Shown here: positions 10,234 to 22,258 of the stretch, in pieces
How the letters are laid out: every line of letters starts with the position of its first letter
Numbering within the stretch: position 1 is the first letter of the stretch
From: Sinorhizobium saheli
GTDB lineage: Bacteria > Pseudomonadota > Alphaproteobacteria > Rhizobiales > Rhizobiaceae
DNA length: 64,000 nt
NCBI RefSeq assembly: GCF_001651875.1
Contig: NZ_LNQB01000071.1
Span: 117,687 to 181,686, forward strand
Direction: 5' to 3'
Notes under the pieces: model-generated
The model's input: only the letters and a program-made list of their open reading frames with translations
What the model was told of the DNA's origin: nothing
The model's database searches: none
Translations under genes and position numbers: made by a program

Positions 10234-11136
10234 ATGGCGAGACGGGATTCGGCGAGCGCTCTGGCGCATTTTGCAGAGGCAATTGCGCTGGTCTCGCAAG
10301 GGCGGCCCGGCCATATCGTCGATACGCTGATCGCCGAGCGCGGCCAGAAGATCGTCCGCCACCCGCTCTGGCCGGTCATGCGGCCGTTTCTCTACACGCT
10401 GCTCAACTACCGCAAGGCGATCGAATTCGCCAATGCGGTCGCCAACATGCCCGGCTTCCAGGCCTTCGAGCATTTGAGCTCGCTGCTCGCGCTCGACATC
10501 CGCGTCGACAAGCCGGAGCGCATTCCGGCTACCGGCGGATTTCTGCTCGTCAGCAACCATCCGACGGGGATCGCCGACGGCATCGCCGTCTTCGACCTCC
10601 TGAAGAGCCGCCGGCCGGACATGATGTTCTTCGCCAATCGCGATGCCATCCGCGTCAATCCGCGTTTTGTCGAGATGGTGATCCCGGTCGAATGGCGCGA
10701 GGAATACAAGTCGAAGCTCAAGGCGCGCGAGACGCTGCAGGTGACCAATAGGGCCATCGAGGCGGGCAAGGCGACGGTGCTCTTCCCCTCCGGGCGCATC
10801 GCCTATTGGGCCGAAGGGCGCCTCAACGAACGCCCCTGGAAACCCTCCGCCGTGAGCTTCGCCCGCAAATACGGCCTGCCGATCCTTCCCGTGCACATGA
10901 GCGCCCGCAATTCCGGGCTGTTCTACTGGTTCGCCAAGTGGTCGACGGAACTGCGCGACATGACGGTGTTCCACGAACTCCTGAACAAGAAGGGCGATGT
11001 TTTCGATTTTCGGGTCGGCAATCCGATCGCGCCGGAGGCGCTCGACGGCGATCCGGCGGAGGTGACCCGGGCGCTCGAACGGCATACGGTTTTTGAACTC
11101 GCCACGGATAGCGACGCGGTTTTCTCGACGCCGTGA
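10234..11136 (+). CDS. 1-acyl-sn-glycerol-3-phosphate acyltransferase-like (PlsC family) protein
   Basis: 300 residues from the ATG at 10234 (MARRDSAS...); an in-frame start at 10162 lies in AT-rich sequence and is less likely. The central SNHPTGIADG block is an acyltransferase NHP-type motif, here with five residues between His and Asp, and VLFPSGRIAYW resembles the second motif (FPEG-like). Such proteins acylate lysophosphatidate or related lipids at the inner membrane. The substrate is unknown; a hemolysin-like acyltransferase relative is an alternative. Downstream the gap is filled by RIME-like repeats. Confidence 0.78.
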   Translation: MARRDSASALAHFAEAIALVSQGRPGHIVDTLIAERGQKIVRHPLWPVMRPFLYTLLNYRKAIEFANAVANMPGFQAFEHLSSLLALDIRVDKPERIPATGGFLLVSNHPTGIADGIAVFDLLKSRRPDMMFFANRDAIRVNPRFVEMVIPVEWREEYKSKLKARETLQVTNRAIEAGKATVLFPSGRIAYWAEGRLNERPWKPSAVSFARKYGLPILPVHMSARNSGLFYWFAKWSTELRDMTVFHELLNKKGDVFDFRVGNPIAPEALDGDPAEVTRALERHTVFELATDSDAVFSTP

Positions 11137-11150
11137 CCGCGGCACGGAAA

Positions 11151-11269
11151 AGCCCCTCATCCGGCCTGCCGGCCACCTTCTCCCCGTGAAGACGGGGCGA
11201 AGGAGACTCGCGGCGCCCACTTAAGTCCCCTCTCCCCGCCTGCGGGGAGAGGGCTAGGGTGAGGGGCAA
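11151..11269. repeat. RIME-like intergenic palindromes (two units)
   Basis: Two GC-rich palindromic units in tandem: the first reads CCCCTCATCCGGC...CTTCTCCCCG...CGGGGCGAAGG, the second CCCCTCTCCCCGCC/TGCGGGGAGAGGG followed by TAGGGTGAGGGG. They match the interspersed mosaic repeats of rhizobial chromosomes (RIME-like, name from memory). Related units occur near 20438, 37379, 40611, 48159 and 63778 in this window. Confidence 0.75.
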
Positions 11270-11340
11270 GCACGTGCTTTCGCCACCTAGCCTCGCGACT
11301 TGAAAGAACTCAGTCCGCAAAAGGCTGCTTGAATGATGAA

Positions 11341-11362
11341 GGCCCCGCATCGCTGCGAGGCC
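11341..11362 (-). terminator. Probable terminator of the transaldolase-like gene
   Basis: On the minus strand, GGCCTCGCA pairs with TGCGGGGCC (one G-T pair) around GCGA, about 30 bases after the stop at 11394. The trailing run is TTCATCATTC, so the T-tract is weak. Confidence 0.5.
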
Positions 11363-11393
11363 CTGCACGATTCTTCACGTGATTTCAGATCGA

Positions 11394-12047
11394 TCAGCCG
11401 ATCTTCTGGCCGGTCTTGGCCCAGTCGGCGAGGAACAGTTCCAGGCCCTTGTCGGTCAGCGGGTGCTTGACGAGCGCTTTCAGCGTTGCCGGCGGGGCGG
11501 TGACGACGTCGGCGCCGATGAGCGCGGCTTCCTTGACGTGGTTGACCGTGCGGATCGAGGCGGCGAGGATTTCGGTCTCGAAGCCGTAATTGTCGAAGAT
11601 GTGGCGGATCTCGCGGATCAGGTCCATGCCGTCGAAGGCGATGTCGTCGAGGCGGCCGACGAAGGGCGAGACGAAGGTGGCGCCGGCCTTGGCGGCGAGC
11701 AGCGCCTGGTTGGCGGAGAAGCAGAGGGTGACGTTGGTCTGGTGACCGTCCGAGGTCAGCGCCTTGCAGGCCTTGAGGCCGTCGAGGGTCAGCGGCAGCT
11801 TGATGCAGATGTTGTCGGCGATCTTCGCGAGTGCGGCCGCTTCCTTCATCATGTCGCCATATTCGGTTGCCGTCACTTCCGCCGAAACCGGGCCTTCGAC
11901 GATTGAGCAGATTTCCTTGGTGACTTCGACGATGTCGCGGCCGGACTTCAGGATCAGCGAGGGATTGGTGGTGACGCCGTCGAGCAGGCCGAGATCGTTC
12001 AGTTCCCGGATTTCCTTCACGTCGGCGGTATCAACGAAAAATTTCAT
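11394..12047 (-). CDS. fsa: Fructose-6-phosphate aldolase / short transaldolase
   Basis: 217 residues, the size of the short (MipB/FSA/TalC) transaldolase subfamily. [10 protein letters not shown] and GVTTNPSL open the TIM barrel; the Schiff-base Lys is Lys83 in NICIKLPLT. It either exchanges dihydroxyacetone units in the pentose phosphate pathway or cleaves fructose 6-phosphate; the subfamily contains both activities, so the exact reaction is open. The ATG at 12047 is preferred over a longer in-frame extension to 12218 because MKFFVDTAD is the canonical N-terminus and GGAAGA precedes it. Divergent from priA, with 177 bases between them. Confidence 0.93.
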   Translation of the reverse strand: MKFFVDTADVKEIRELNDLGLLDGVTTNPSLILKSGRDIVEVTKEICSIVEGPVSAEVTATEYGDMMKEAAALAKIADNICIKLPLTLDGLKACKALTSDGHQTNVTLCFSANQALLAAKAGATFVSPFVGRLDDIAFDGMDLIREIRHIFDNYGFETEILAASIRTVNHVKEAALIGADVVTAPPATLKALVKHPLTDKGLELFLADWAKTGQKIG

Positions 12048-12224
12048 GGGAGTCTTCCTCTGGCACTTTGCCGTTCGGGCGCCTCTCCGCCGGCGGGAAT
12101 TCCCTGGCAGAAAAATCGCGCGCGTTGAAACTCGGATGGAACCGTGACAAACCCTTGCATCCGAAGGGCAGCGGTTCGCTGCGCAGTTTTCTTTAACTGA
12201 AAGCGGTGGCAAGGTCACGGCAAA

Positions 12225-14429
12225 ATGACTCTTGATTCAACCGATTTATTCGGGGCTTTGTTCGACCGTCGCGTGGTGCCGGTGCTGGTGCCGATGCCGG
12301 CGCCGAAGGCCTATTCCTACGTGGTTCCGGAGGGGATGGCGGTCGAGCCCGGGTCGATCGTGCAGGTGCCGCTCGGGCCGCGGCTCGTCGTCGGTGTCGT
12401 CTGGGACGGTGATGACGACAATGCGGTCGATCCCAAGAAGCTGAAGGCGATCGAGAAGGTCTTCGACTGCCCGCCGCTCAATCGCGACATGCGCGCCTTT
12501 CTCGATTGGGTCGCCGCCTACACGGTGACGCCGCCGGGGCTCGTCGCCCGCATGGCGCTGCGCGCGCCGACCGCCTTCGATCCGGAGCCGATGGTCGAAG
12601 CGCTGCGCCTGACGGAGATGCGGCCGGAACGCATGACGGCGGCACGCGAGCGCGTCATCGCCGCCGCGGCCGACGGACATTCCTGGACACGCTCCGGCCT
12701 CGCCCATGCGGCCGGCGTCTCCTCCGGCGTCATCGACGGACTTCAGGCGCAGGGCGTCTTCGACACGGTGTTCATGCCGCCGCCGCCCGTGGTCGCCGCG
12801 CCCGACCCGGATTTCGCCGCGCCGCGCCTCGAAGGCCCGCAGAGGCAGGCGGCCGCGGAGCTGCTTGCGGCGGTCGGGGAGCACGGGTTCTCCGTGTCGC
12901 TGATCGACGGCATCACCGGTTCCGGCAAGACCGAAGTCTATTTCGAGGCGATCGCCGCCACCTTGCGGGCGGGCAAGCAGGTGCTGATCCTGCTGCCGGA
13001 GATCGCGCTCACCGCCAGTTTCCTCGAGCGCTTCCAGGAGCGCTTCGGCGCCAAGCCGGCGGAGTGGCATTCGGACCTGGCGCCGCGGATGCGGGAAAAG
13101 GTGTGGCGGCAGGTGACGACCGGCCAGGTGCGCGTCGTCGCCGGCGCACGCTCGGCGCTGTTCCTGCCCTTCGAGGACCTCGGGCTCATCATCGTCGACG
13201 AGGAACACGATCCCGCCTACAAGCAGGAGGACCGCGTCTTCTACAATGCCCGCGACATGGCGGTCGTGCGCGGAAGGATCGGCGGCTTTCCGGTCGTGCT
13301 CGTTTCCGCGACCCCTTCCGTCGAGAGCCGGGTCAACGGCGAGATGGGACGCTACCGCCCGATCCACCTGCCGACGCGTTTCGGCGATGCGGCGCTGCCC
13401 GATCTCGGCGTCATCGACATGCGCCGCCATCCGCCGGAGCGCGGCGGCTTCCTCTCGCCCGTGCTCATGAACCGCGTCGGCAAGGCGATCGGCCGCGGCG
13501 AGCAGGCGCTCCTGTTCCTCAATCGTCGCGGCTATGCGCCGCTGACGCTCTGCCGCGTCTGCGGCCACCGCTTCCAGTGCCCGGACTGCTCGAGCTGGCT
13601 CGTCGAGCACCGCTTCCGCGGCCAGATCCGGTGCCACCATTGCGGCTATTCGGAGCGCACGCCGGAGGCCTGCCCCGAATGCGGCACGCTCGATCACCTC
13701 GTTGCCTGCGGCCCGGGCGTCGAGCGCATCGCGGAAGAGGTCGAGCGGCATTTTCCGGACGCCCGCACGATCGTGCTCTCCTCCGACCTGATGGGGGTCA
13801 AGCGCTTGCGGCTGGAGCTCGAGGCGATCTCCCGCGGCGAAGCGGACATCGTCATCGGCACCCAGCTCGTCGCCAAGGGGCATAATTTCCCGATGATGAC
13901 GCTGGTCGGCATCGTCGACGCCGATCTCGGCCTTGCCAATGGCGATCCGCGTGCGGCCGAGCGGACCTTCCAACTCCTCTCGCAGGTGACCGGACGCGCC
14001 GGGCGCACGGGCCTCAAAAGCCTCGGTCTGCTGCAGACCTACCAGCCGCAGCACCCGGTCATGCAGGCTATCGTTTCCGGCGATTCCGACGCCTTTTACG
14101 AACGCGAGATCCACGAGCGGGAGAGGGCGGTGCTTCCGCCTTTCGGCCGGCTCGCCTCGATCATCGTGTCGGCCGATACGCGCAGCGATGCCGAGGGTCA
14201 CGCCCGCGGCCTGCGCAACGCCGCTCCGCGCGTCGACGGCATCTCCGTGCTGGGGCCGGCGGAGGCGCCGCTCGCGCTCATCCGCGGCCGGCATCGCTTC
14301 CGGCTTCTCGTCCACGGCCGGCGCAACAGCGACATGCAATCGTTCCTGAAGGCGATGGTCGCCGCGGGCCCGAAGGAGCGCGGCTCGATCAGCGTCCAGC
14401 TCGACGTCGATCCGCAGAGTTTTCTGTGA
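12225..14429 (+). CDS. priA: Primosomal protein N' (replication restart helicase PriA)
   Basis: 734-residue superfamily 2 DNA helicase that recognises stalled forks and reloads the replisome. The N-terminal DNA-binding domain begins near residue 15 ([18 protein letters not shown]). Walker A GITGSGKT is at about 229-236, DEEH (Walker B) at 325-328, and the zinc-binding insertion with eight Cys ([13 protein letters not shown] ... CHHCG ... CPECG) spans about 443-486. The end of the helicase core ([20 protein letters not shown]) is intact. Length and motif order are normal. No partner gene is adjacent. Confidence 0.97.
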   Translation: MTLDSTDLFGALFDRRVVPVLVPMPAPKAYSYVVPEGMAVEPGSIVQVPLGPRLVVGVVWDGDDDNAVDPKKLKAIEKVFDCPPLNRDMRAFLDWVAAYTVTPPGLVARMALRAPTAFDPEPMVEALRLTEMRPERMTAARERVIAAAADGHSWTRSGLAHAAGVSSGVIDGLQAQGVFDTVFMPPPPVVAAPDPDFAAPRLEGPQRQAAAELLAAVGEHGFSVSLIDGITGSGKTEVYFEAIAATLRAGKQVLILLPEIALTASFLERFQERFGAKPAEWHSDLAPRMREKVWRQVTTGQVRVVAGARSALFLPFEDLGLIIVDEEHDPAYKQEDRVFYNARDMAVVRGRIGGFPVVLVSATPSVESRVNGEMGRYRPIHLPTRFGDAALPDLGVIDMRRHPPERGGFLSPVLMNRVGKAIGRGEQALLFLNRRGYAPLTLCRVCGHRFQCPDCSSWLVEHRFRGQIRCHHCGYSERTPEACPECGTLDHLVACGPGVERIAEEVERHFPDARTIVLSSDLMGVKRLRLELEAISRGEADIVIGTQLVAKGHNFPMMTLVGIVDADLGLANGDPRAAERTFQLLSQVTGRAGRTGLKSLGLLQTYQPQHPVMQAIVSGDSDAFYEREIHERERAVLPPFGRLASIIVSADTRSDAEGHARGLRNAAPRVDGISVLGPAEAPLALIRGRHRFRLLVHGRRNSDMQSFLKAMVAAGPKERGSISVQLDVDPQSFL

Positions 14430-14597
14430 TCGCCGCCCGCTGGTTCGATCGACCCGATTCACATCGGAGAAAACATGCGCTAGACCTCTCCAGGCGACCT
14501 CTTCGACATGGGGAGGGGTGCGATCTGATCAGCTAGAGCGGGATGCGGGCGGACCGCGCGCACTACTCCCGCGTCTCAAGCAATGGCGGGGGCGGAC

Positions 14598-14984
14598 ATG
14601 GAGTTCTACATTCCGACGGAAACCGGAGAGTTCCTGGCTTTCTCGGCGGCGGCAGCGGCGGTGCTGATCGGCCTCGTCATGCTGTTCGCGCCCCGTCTCA
14701 CCTTTCGCGCTGCCGGGATCGGCATTGCCGAGGGGCGTCGCGGCGGCCTGGCGGAGGCCCGCTCCACCATGGGCGGCATGCATCTGGGCCTGGGTCTCGG
14801 CGCGATCCTGCTCGCCCAGCCGATGGTCTACCTCACCGTCGGCGCGGCCTTCGCGCTCGCAGCCTTCGGCCGCATCCTGTCGATGATGAGCGATAACGGC
14901 GCCACGCTTTTCAACTGGGCCGCGCTGCTCATCCAGACGGCCTTGGCGATCCTGCCGCTTGCCTATGTTTTCGGGCTGATCTGA
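14598..14984 (+). CDS. Small membrane protein (DUF4345-like)
   Basis: About 128 residues, mostly hydrophobic, with about four predicted membrane segments (FSAAAAAVLIGLVMLFA, GGMHLGLGLGAILLAQP, VYLTVGAAFALAAF, ALLIQTALAILPLAYVFGL). The LAEARSTMGGMHLGLG loop resembles DUF4345 (tentative). The start at 14598 follows a GGGGGCGG run; an in-frame ATG at 14583 is the alternative. Function unknown. A CCCCG/CGGGG hairpin at 14994-15007 follows the stop but lacks a T-tract. Confidence 0.6.
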   Translation: MEFYIPTETGEFLAFSAAAAAVLIGLVMLFAPRLTFRAAGIGIAEGRRGGLAEARSTMGGMHLGLGLGAILLAQPMVYLTVGAAFALAAFGRILSMMSDNGATLFNWAALLIQTALAILPLAYVFGLI

Positions 14985-15232
14985 CCGCAAAAGCCCCGCG
15001 ATCGGGGGTGCGACATTATATTACGGCAAAATTCGGCGGCGATCGCCGAGTAATGCCGCATTCCTGCCGTTGGCGTGTTGCGAGTCCAAACATCCTATGC
15101 TAGACGAACCGCGAATTGCGGGGGAAGTGGGTCGAGCGGCCTCGATATCCTGCGAGTTATTGCAGCAAATTCAAGATGTTAAGTCAACGGTTCGCCGGTG
15201 CTGACATTCTTGGATGAAATTGAGAGAAGCTT

Positions 15233-15799
15233 GTGCCCGTGGCAGACACATCCCAGCTTATTTCCGGTGTTGCAGAAAGATACGCATCCTCGCTTTTCGA
15301 GCTCGCTCTGGAGGCGGGTTCGGTCGAGGCAGTCGGTGCCGATCTCGATCGCATGCAGGCGCTCATCGACGGCAGCGACGATTTGAAGCGCCTGATCGTC
15401 AGCCCGGTCTTCTCCGCCGACGACCAGTTCAAGGCCATTTCCGCGGTCGTCAGCCAGTTCGGCTTCTCCGGGCTGGTCGGCAACTTCCTGAAGGTCGTGG
15501 CGCGCAACCGCCGCCTCTTCGCGCTGCCCGGCATCGTCAAGGCCTTCCGCCTGATCGCCGCCCGCCACCGCGGCGAAATCACTGCCGACGTGACGTCGGC
15601 GCATGCGCTGACGGAAGCGCAGAAAACCGAATTGAAGGCGACGCTGAAAGGCGTCACCGGCAAAGACGTGGCGGTCAACGTCACCGTCGACCCGTCTATT
15701 CTTGGAGGTCTGATCGTCAAGGTCGGGTCCCGCCAGATTGACACCTCCCTTCGCACCAAACTCTCTACCCTTAAGCTTGCACTGAAAGAGGTCGGCTGA
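15233..15799 (+). CDS. atpH: F0F1 ATP synthase subunit delta
   Basis: 188-residue OSCP/delta subunit, the stalk that links F1 to F0. It opens with a six-helix N-domain ([23 protein letters not shown]) and ends with the family's strand pattern [20 protein letters not shown]. The start is GTG at 15233 after GAGAGAAG; a second in-frame GTG lies two codons downstream. First gene of atpHAGDC. As in other alphaproteobacteria the F0 genes are not in this operon. The 248-base upstream gap must hold the operon promoter, but no convincing -35/-10 pair was found. Confidence 0.95.
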   Translation: MPVADTSQLISGVAERYASSLFELALEAGSVEAVGADLDRMQALIDGSDDLKRLIVSPVFSADDQFKAISAVVSQFGFSGLVGNFLKVVARNRRLFALPGIVKAFRLIAARHRGEITADVTSAHALTEAQKTELKATLKGVTGKDVAVNVTVDPSILGGLIVKVGSRQIDTSLRTKLSTLKLALKEVG

Positions 15800-17328
15800 T
15801 GGATATCCGCGCCGCGGAAATTTCCGCAATTCTCAAAGATCAGATCAAAAATTTCGGCCAGGAAGCGGAAGTTTCCGAAGTCGGCCAGGTGCTTTCCGTC
15901 GGTGACGGCATCGCCCGCGTCTACGGCCTCGACAACGTTCAGGCAGGCGAGATGGTCGAATTCCCCGGCGGAATTCGCGGCATGGCGCTGAACCTCGAAG
16001 CCGACAATGTCGGCGTGGTTATCTTCGGCTCCGACCGCGACATCAAGGAGGGCGACACCGTCAAGCGGACCGGCGCCATCGTCGACGTCCCTGTCGGTCC
16101 GGAACTGCTCGGCCGCGTCGTCGATGCGCTCGGCAACCCGATCGACGGCAAGGGCCCGATCAACGCCAAGCAGCGCGCCCGCGTCGACATCAAGGCGCCC
16201 GGCATCATTCCGCGCAAGTCGGTGCATGAGCCGATGTCGACCGGCCTCAAGGCGATCGACGCCCTCATCCCGGTCGGCCGCGGCCAGCGCGAGCTCGTCA
16301 TCGGCGACCGCCAGACCGGCAAGACCGCGATCATCCTCGACACCTTCCTGAACCAGAAGCCGATCCACGACAACGGCCCGGAGCAGGACAAGCTCTATTG
16401 CGTCTACGTCGCCATCGGCCAGAAGCGCTCGACGGTTGCGCAGTTCGTGAAGGTCCTCGAAGAGCGCGGCGCTCTGCAGTACTCGATCATCGTTGCCGCC
16501 ACCGCCTCCGACCCGGCGCCGATGCAGTATCTCGCTCCGTTCGCCGGCTGCACGATGGGCGAATATTTCCGCGACAACGGCAAGCATGCACTGATCGGCT
16601 ACGACGACCTTTCCAAGCAGGCCGTCGCCTACCGCCAGATGTCGCTGCTCCTGCGCCGCCCGCCGGGCCGCGAAGCCTATCCGGGCGACGTCTTCTACCT
16701 GCATTCGCGCCTGCTCGAGCGCGCTGCAAAGCTCAACGACGACAACGGCGCCGGCTCGCTGACGGCTCTGCCGGTCATCGAGACGCAGGGCAACGACGTG
16801 TCCGCGTTCATTCCGACCAACGTGATCTCGATCACCGACGGCCAGATCTTCCTCGAAACCGACCTGTTCTACCAGGGCATCCGTCCGGCTGTTAACGTCG
16901 GTCTGTCGGTTTCGCGCGTCGGCTCCTCGGCCCAGATCAAGGCGATGAAGCAGGTCGCCGGCTCGATCAAGGGCGAGCTCGCGCAGTACCGCGAAATGGC
17001 GGCCTTCGCGCAGTTCGGTTCCGACCTCGATGCCGCGACGCAGCGCCTGCTCAACCGCGGCGCCCGCCTGACCGAGCTCCTGAAGCAGCCGCAGTTCTCG
17101 CCGTTGAAGACGGAAGAGCAGGTCGCGGTGATCTTCGCCGGCGTCAACGGCTACCTCGACAAGCTGCCCGTCAGCGAGGTCGGCAAGTTCGAGCAGGGCC
17201 TGCTTTCCTACCTGCGTTCGGAAGGCAAGGCCGTTCTCGACACGATCCGCACGGAAAAGGCGATCTCGGACGACACCAAGGCCAAGCTGAAGGCTGCAAT
17301 CGACAGCTTCGCCAAGTCTTTCGCCTGA
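15799..17328 (+). CDS. atpA: F0F1 ATP synthase subunit alpha
   Basis: 509-residue non-catalytic nucleotide-binding subunit of F1. Walker A GDRQTGKT at residues 169-176, the usual position; [20 protein letters not shown] (the ATPase alpha/beta signature region) is in the second half. Its ATG overlaps the atpH stop by one base (TGATG), implying translational coupling. Confidence 0.98.
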   Translation: MDIRAAEISAILKDQIKNFGQEAEVSEVGQVLSVGDGIARVYGLDNVQAGEMVEFPGGIRGMALNLEADNVGVVIFGSDRDIKEGDTVKRTGAIVDVPVGPELLGRVVDALGNPIDGKGPINAKQRARVDIKAPGIIPRKSVHEPMSTGLKAIDALIPVGRGQRELVIGDRQTGKTAIILDTFLNQKPIHDNGPEQDKLYCVYVAIGQKRSTVAQFVKVLEERGALQYSIIVAATASDPAPMQYLAPFAGCTMGEYFRDNGKHALIGYDDLSKQAVAYRQMSLLLRRPPGREAYPGDVFYLHSRLLERAAKLNDDNGAGSLTALPVIETQGNDVSAFIPTNVISITDGQIFLETDLFYQGIRPAVNVGLSVSRVGSSAQIKAMKQVAGSIKGELAQYREMAAFAQFGSDLDAATQRLLNRGARLTELLKQPQFSPLKTEEQVAVIFAGVNGYLDKLPVSEVGKFEQGLLSYLRSEGKAVLDTIRTEKAISDDTKAKLKAAIDSFAKSFA

Positions 17329-17355
17329 GCGGACCTCAACTAGGACGGACAACGG

Positions 17356-19778
<2,423 letters not shown>

Positions 19779-19790
19779 TCAAGCATTGTG

Positions 19791-19820
19791 AACCGTGGCG
19801 CGGGCCCCCGCGCCACGGTT
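19791..19820. promoter_or_regulatory. 14-bp perfect hairpin between atpD and atpC
   Basis: AACCGTGGCGCGGG (19791-19804) pairs perfectly with CCCGCGCCACGGTT (19807-19820) with two bases between arms. It starts 13 bases after the atpD stop and has no T-tract after it, so it looks more like an mRNA 3'-end stabiliser or partial attenuator than a full terminator. Confidence 0.6.
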
Positions 19821-19903
19821 TCCATCCTGCCGCGACTACCGGCGGCGGAGAACATGCACAGCCGCCGCTCGCCTTGCGGCGCGCTTACCAGAAGTGAGTG
19901 GTC

Positions 19904-20308
19904 ATGGCCGACAGTTTCAATTTTGAGCTTGTTTCCCCCGAGCGCCTGCTGCTTTCCGCACAGGTGACGGAAGTCGTCATTCCGGCGACCGAGGGCGAGA
20001 TGACCGTGATGGCCTATCACGCGCCGACCATGACGACCGTCAAGCCGGGCGTGGTCACCGTGAAGACGGCCGACGGCAAGACCGAGCGTTACGCCGTCTT
20101 CGGCGGTTTCGCCGACATCCTTCCGTCCGGCTGCACGCTCCTTGCCGAGTCCGCCGTCCATGTCGACGAGCTCGACCGCACGATCCTCGAGAACCGCATC
20201 GATGCGGCACGCGCCGAACTCGAAGGCGCGGTCGACGAGAAGAAGACCCGCATCGAACAGTTCATCGCCGAACTCACGAAGCTCGGCGAGGTCGTCATCC
20301 CGGCCTGA
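19904..20308 (+). CDS. atpC: F0F1 ATP synthase subunit epsilon
   Basis: 134-residue epsilon subunit of the central stalk, which can inhibit ATP hydrolysis. MADSFNFELVSPERLLLS and the beta-sandwich sequence EGEMTVMAYHAPTMTTVKPG match the family; the C-terminal helices follow. The ATG at 19904 is preferred over an in-frame GTG at 19898 because MADSF is the conserved start. It is separated from atpD by 125 bases with a strong hairpin. Confidence 0.95.
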   Translation: MADSFNFELVSPERLLLSAQVTEVVIPATEGEMTVMAYHAPTMTTVKPGVVTVKTADGKTERYAVFGGFADILPSGCTLLAESAVHVDELDRTILENRIDAARAELEGAVDEKKTRIEQFIAELTKLGEVVIPA

Positions 20309-20347
20309 AAGGGTCATCCCGACAAGGGAAACGACGGATAGAACATC

Positions 20348-20373
20348 AAACCCCGCCTCGAGCGGGGTTTTTT
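20348..20373 (+). terminator. Rho-independent terminator of the atp operon
   Basis: AACCCCGC pairs with GCGGGGTT around CTCGA and is followed by TTTT, about 40 bases after the atpC stop. A classical intrinsic terminator. Confidence 0.88.
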
Positions 20374-20437
20374 GTCTGCTGTTATTGCGAGGCGCGCGCG
20401 TTCGGGGAGAGGGGGGCCGAGGCGGCGCGGCGCATTC

Positions 20438-20486
20438 CCTTCGCCCCGCTTGCGGGGAGAAGGTGGCCGGCAGGCCGGATGAGGGG
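20438..20486. repeat. RIME-like palindromic repeat
   Basis: TTCGCCCCGCTTGCGGGGAG and the following AGGTGGCCGGCAGGCCGGATGAGGG match the RIME-like units seen elsewhere in the window. It lies between the convergent atp operon and the saccharopine-dehydrogenase-like gene. Confidence 0.7.
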
Positions 20487-20511
20487 GATGGCCGGCTCCC
20501 GCCGTGAACGC

Positions 20512-20541
20512 AAAATGCCCGGACGAGGTCCGGGCATTTTT
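20512..20541. terminator. Bidirectional terminator-like hairpin
   Basis: ATGCCCGGA pairs with TCCGGGCAT around CGAGG, flanked by AAAA on the left and TTTT on the right, so it can act on both strands. On the minus strand it lies 44 bases after the stop of the saccharopine-dehydrogenase-like gene. Confidence 0.75.
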
Positions 20542-20584
20542 CCTCCATAACGAGGACGCGCGGGGCGCCTTTCGCGGCAACCCC

Positions 20585-21688
20585 TCAGCTCGCGGCGCGT
20601 TCCGTGTCGTGCTTCGGGGCGTAGTAATGGCCGAAGCGGTTGGCGAGGAACGTGTCGAGGGCGATGTCCTCCTGGCGGATGAAGCCTTGCGTCGGGATCT
20701 TGCCTTCGGCGAGCAGGTCGAGCACGGCGCAGATGCTGCCGGCGGTGGTGATCTGGATGCCGCTCTGCATGCGTCCGGCGACGACGCCGGTGTAGATCTT
20801 GTTGGCGTAGGTCTCCTGGACGAGGCGGCCTTCGCGGAAGCCGGAGACGGTGACGAAGATGACGACGACGTCCTGCGTGGTGGTCGGCAGCGCGTTCTCG
20901 AGGATATCCTTCAGCACCTCGCGGCGATGGCGCAGCCCGAGGTCGTTCAGGAGCGCCTTGAAGATTGCGGCGTGCCCGGGGTAGCGGATGGTCTTGTAGT
21001 TCAGCGTGCGGACCTTGCCCTTCAGCGTCTCGCAAAGCGTGCCGAGGCCGCCCGAGGTGTTGAAGGCCTCGTAGGTGACGCCGTCGAGGGAGAACTCCTC
21101 GCGCTCTTCCATCGCCGGAACCTCGATCAGCGAACCTTCGACGATCGCCTCGCAGGGCTCGATATATTCGTTGATGACGCCGTCGGTGCTCCAGGTCAGG
21201 TTGTAGTTGAGCGCATTGGAGGGATATTGCGGCAGGGCGCCGACGCGCATGCGCACGCTCTCGAGCGTGTCGAAATGCCTGGTGAGGTCATTGGCGACGA
21301 TCGAGATGAAGCCGGGCGCCAGTCCGCATTGCGGGATGAAGGCGGTCTTCGCCTTCGCCGCGATCGCCTTCACCTGACGCGTCGATTCGACGTCCTCGGT
21401 CAGGTCGAGATAATGGACCTCGGCCTCGGCCGCCGCTTCGGCGATCGCCACCGTCAGGTGGAAGGGCGCGGCGCTCAGCACCGCGAACTTGCCGGCGAGC
21501 AGGCCGACCAGGGCGTGTCTGTCGGCGATGTCGATGACGGCGGTGAAAATGGCGTCGTGCTTTTCCACCTGCGCCAGCTGCTCGGCGCTGCGGTCGGCGA
21601 TGCAGACGCGATAATCGCCGGTGTGCGCCAGCATGCGGGCGATGGTTGAGCCGATCTTGCCGGCGCCGATGACGACGATGTCTTTCAT
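20585..21688 (-). CDS. Saccharopine dehydrogenase family protein (possible lysine 6-dehydrogenase)
   Basis: 367 residues. N-terminal Rossmann fold with VIGAGKIGSTIARML, then IADRSAEQLAQ, AAPFHLTVAIAEAAAEA, and LDLTEDVESTRQV, the pattern of saccharopine dehydrogenase/homospermidine-type NAD(P) oxidoreductases; PQCGLAPGFISIVAND is also typical. In rhizobia and agrobacteria such proteins include lysine 6-dehydrogenases acting in lysine breakdown; that assignment here is inference, supported by the divergent Lrp regulator 123 bases upstream. Homospermidine synthase is less likely because those proteins are longer. Confidence 0.8.
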   Translation of the reverse strand: MKDIVVIGAGKIGSTIARMLAHTGDYRVCIADRSAEQLAQVEKHDAIFTAVIDIADRHALVGLLAGKFAVLSAAPFHLTVAIAEAAAEAEVHYLDLTEDVESTRQVKAIAAKAKTAFIPQCGLAPGFISIVANDLTRHFDTLESVRMRVGALPQYPSNALNYNLTWSTDGVINEYIEPCEAIVEGSLIEVPAMEEREEFSLDGVTYEAFNTSGGLGTLCETLKGKVRTLNYKTIRYPGHAAIFKALLNDLGLRHRREVLKDILENALPTTTQDVVVIFVTVSGFREGRLVQETYANKIYTGVVAGRMQSGIQITTAGSICAVLDLLAEGKIPTQGFIRQEDIALDTFLANRFGHYYAPKHDTERAAS

Positions 21689-21782
21689 TTTCTCTCCCCT
21701 GGGAATGAGCCTCTTCGAATCTATTCTCCCGCGACCGGCTGTTGATTTGAAGCGTCGTTATGGCTAAACCGCCAATGGGTTT

Positions 21783-21797
21783 TCGGCATTTTGCCGA
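21783..21797. promoter_or_regulatory. Candidate Lrp operator in the divergent gap
   Basis: A perfect TCGGCA/TGCCGA inverted repeat with three bases between arms, 15 bases before the lrp-type ATG. Position suggests autoregulation or control of the divergent saccharopine-dehydrogenase-like gene; this is inference from location only. Confidence 0.3.
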
Positions 21798-21811
21798 GCA
21801 GGATCGACAAT

Positions 21812-22243
21812 ATGCAAGTCACCGACAAGGACCGCGAACTTCTCGCCATGCTGAGCGAGAACGCCCGAATGCCGACGGCGACGATCGCCCGCCGGCTCGG
21901 CCTCTCGCGCACGACCGTCCAGGCGCGAATCGAGCGGCTGGAGCGGGAGGGCGTGATCGCCGGCTACGGGGTGCGGCTCTCCGAGAGCTACGAGAAGGGC
22001 CTGGTCAAGGCGCATGTGCTGATCACCATCGCGCCGCGGGCGCTGAGCCGCGTCACGCCCGAGCTCGCCGCGATCCGCGAAATCCGCACGCTGCATTCGG
22101 TCAGCGGCAGCTTCGACCTGATCGCGATCGTCGCCGCATCCTCGATCGGCGAACTCGACCATCTGATCGACCGCATCGGCGAGATCGAGGGGGTCGAAAA
22201 GACGCTGTCGTCGATCATCCTGTCGACGCGCATCGACCGCTGA
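21812..22243 (+). CDS. Lrp/AsnC family transcriptional regulator
   Basis: 143 residues. N-terminal helix-turn-helix (DKDRELLAMLSENARMPTATIARRLGLSRTTVQARIERLEREGVI) and C-terminal RAM/AsnC effector domain (LHSVSGSFDLIAIVAASSIGELD). The ATG at 21812 has AGGA about 8 bases upstream; an in-frame TTG at 21791 is less likely. Divergent to the saccharopine-dehydrogenase-family gene, which is its probable target; the effector is then plausibly lysine or a related amino acid (inference). Confidence 0.93.
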   Translation: MQVTDKDRELLAMLSENARMPTATIARRLGLSRTTVQARIERLEREGVIAGYGVRLSESYEKGLVKAHVLITIAPRALSRVTPELAAIREIRTLHSVSGSFDLIAIVAASSIGELDHLIDRIGEIEGVEKTLSSIILSTRIDR

Positions 22244-22258
22244 GGCGCGCGGTTCCCT

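Noticed and set aside
11394..12218. N-terminally extended version of the transaldolase-like gene
   Set aside because: The extension to 12218 contains low-complexity, Arg-rich sequence and runs into the divergent promoter region; the canonical MKFFVDTAD start at 12047 fits better.
12246..14462. A 738-codon minus-strand open frame opposite priA
   Set aside because: Shadow of priA in the opposite direction; the priA frame has all helicase motifs.
14985..15232. Promoter of the atp operon (TTGCGA...TATGCT around 15078-15104)
   Set aside because: The spacing between the two boxes is only about 12 bases and no other pair stands out, so no promoter is reported.
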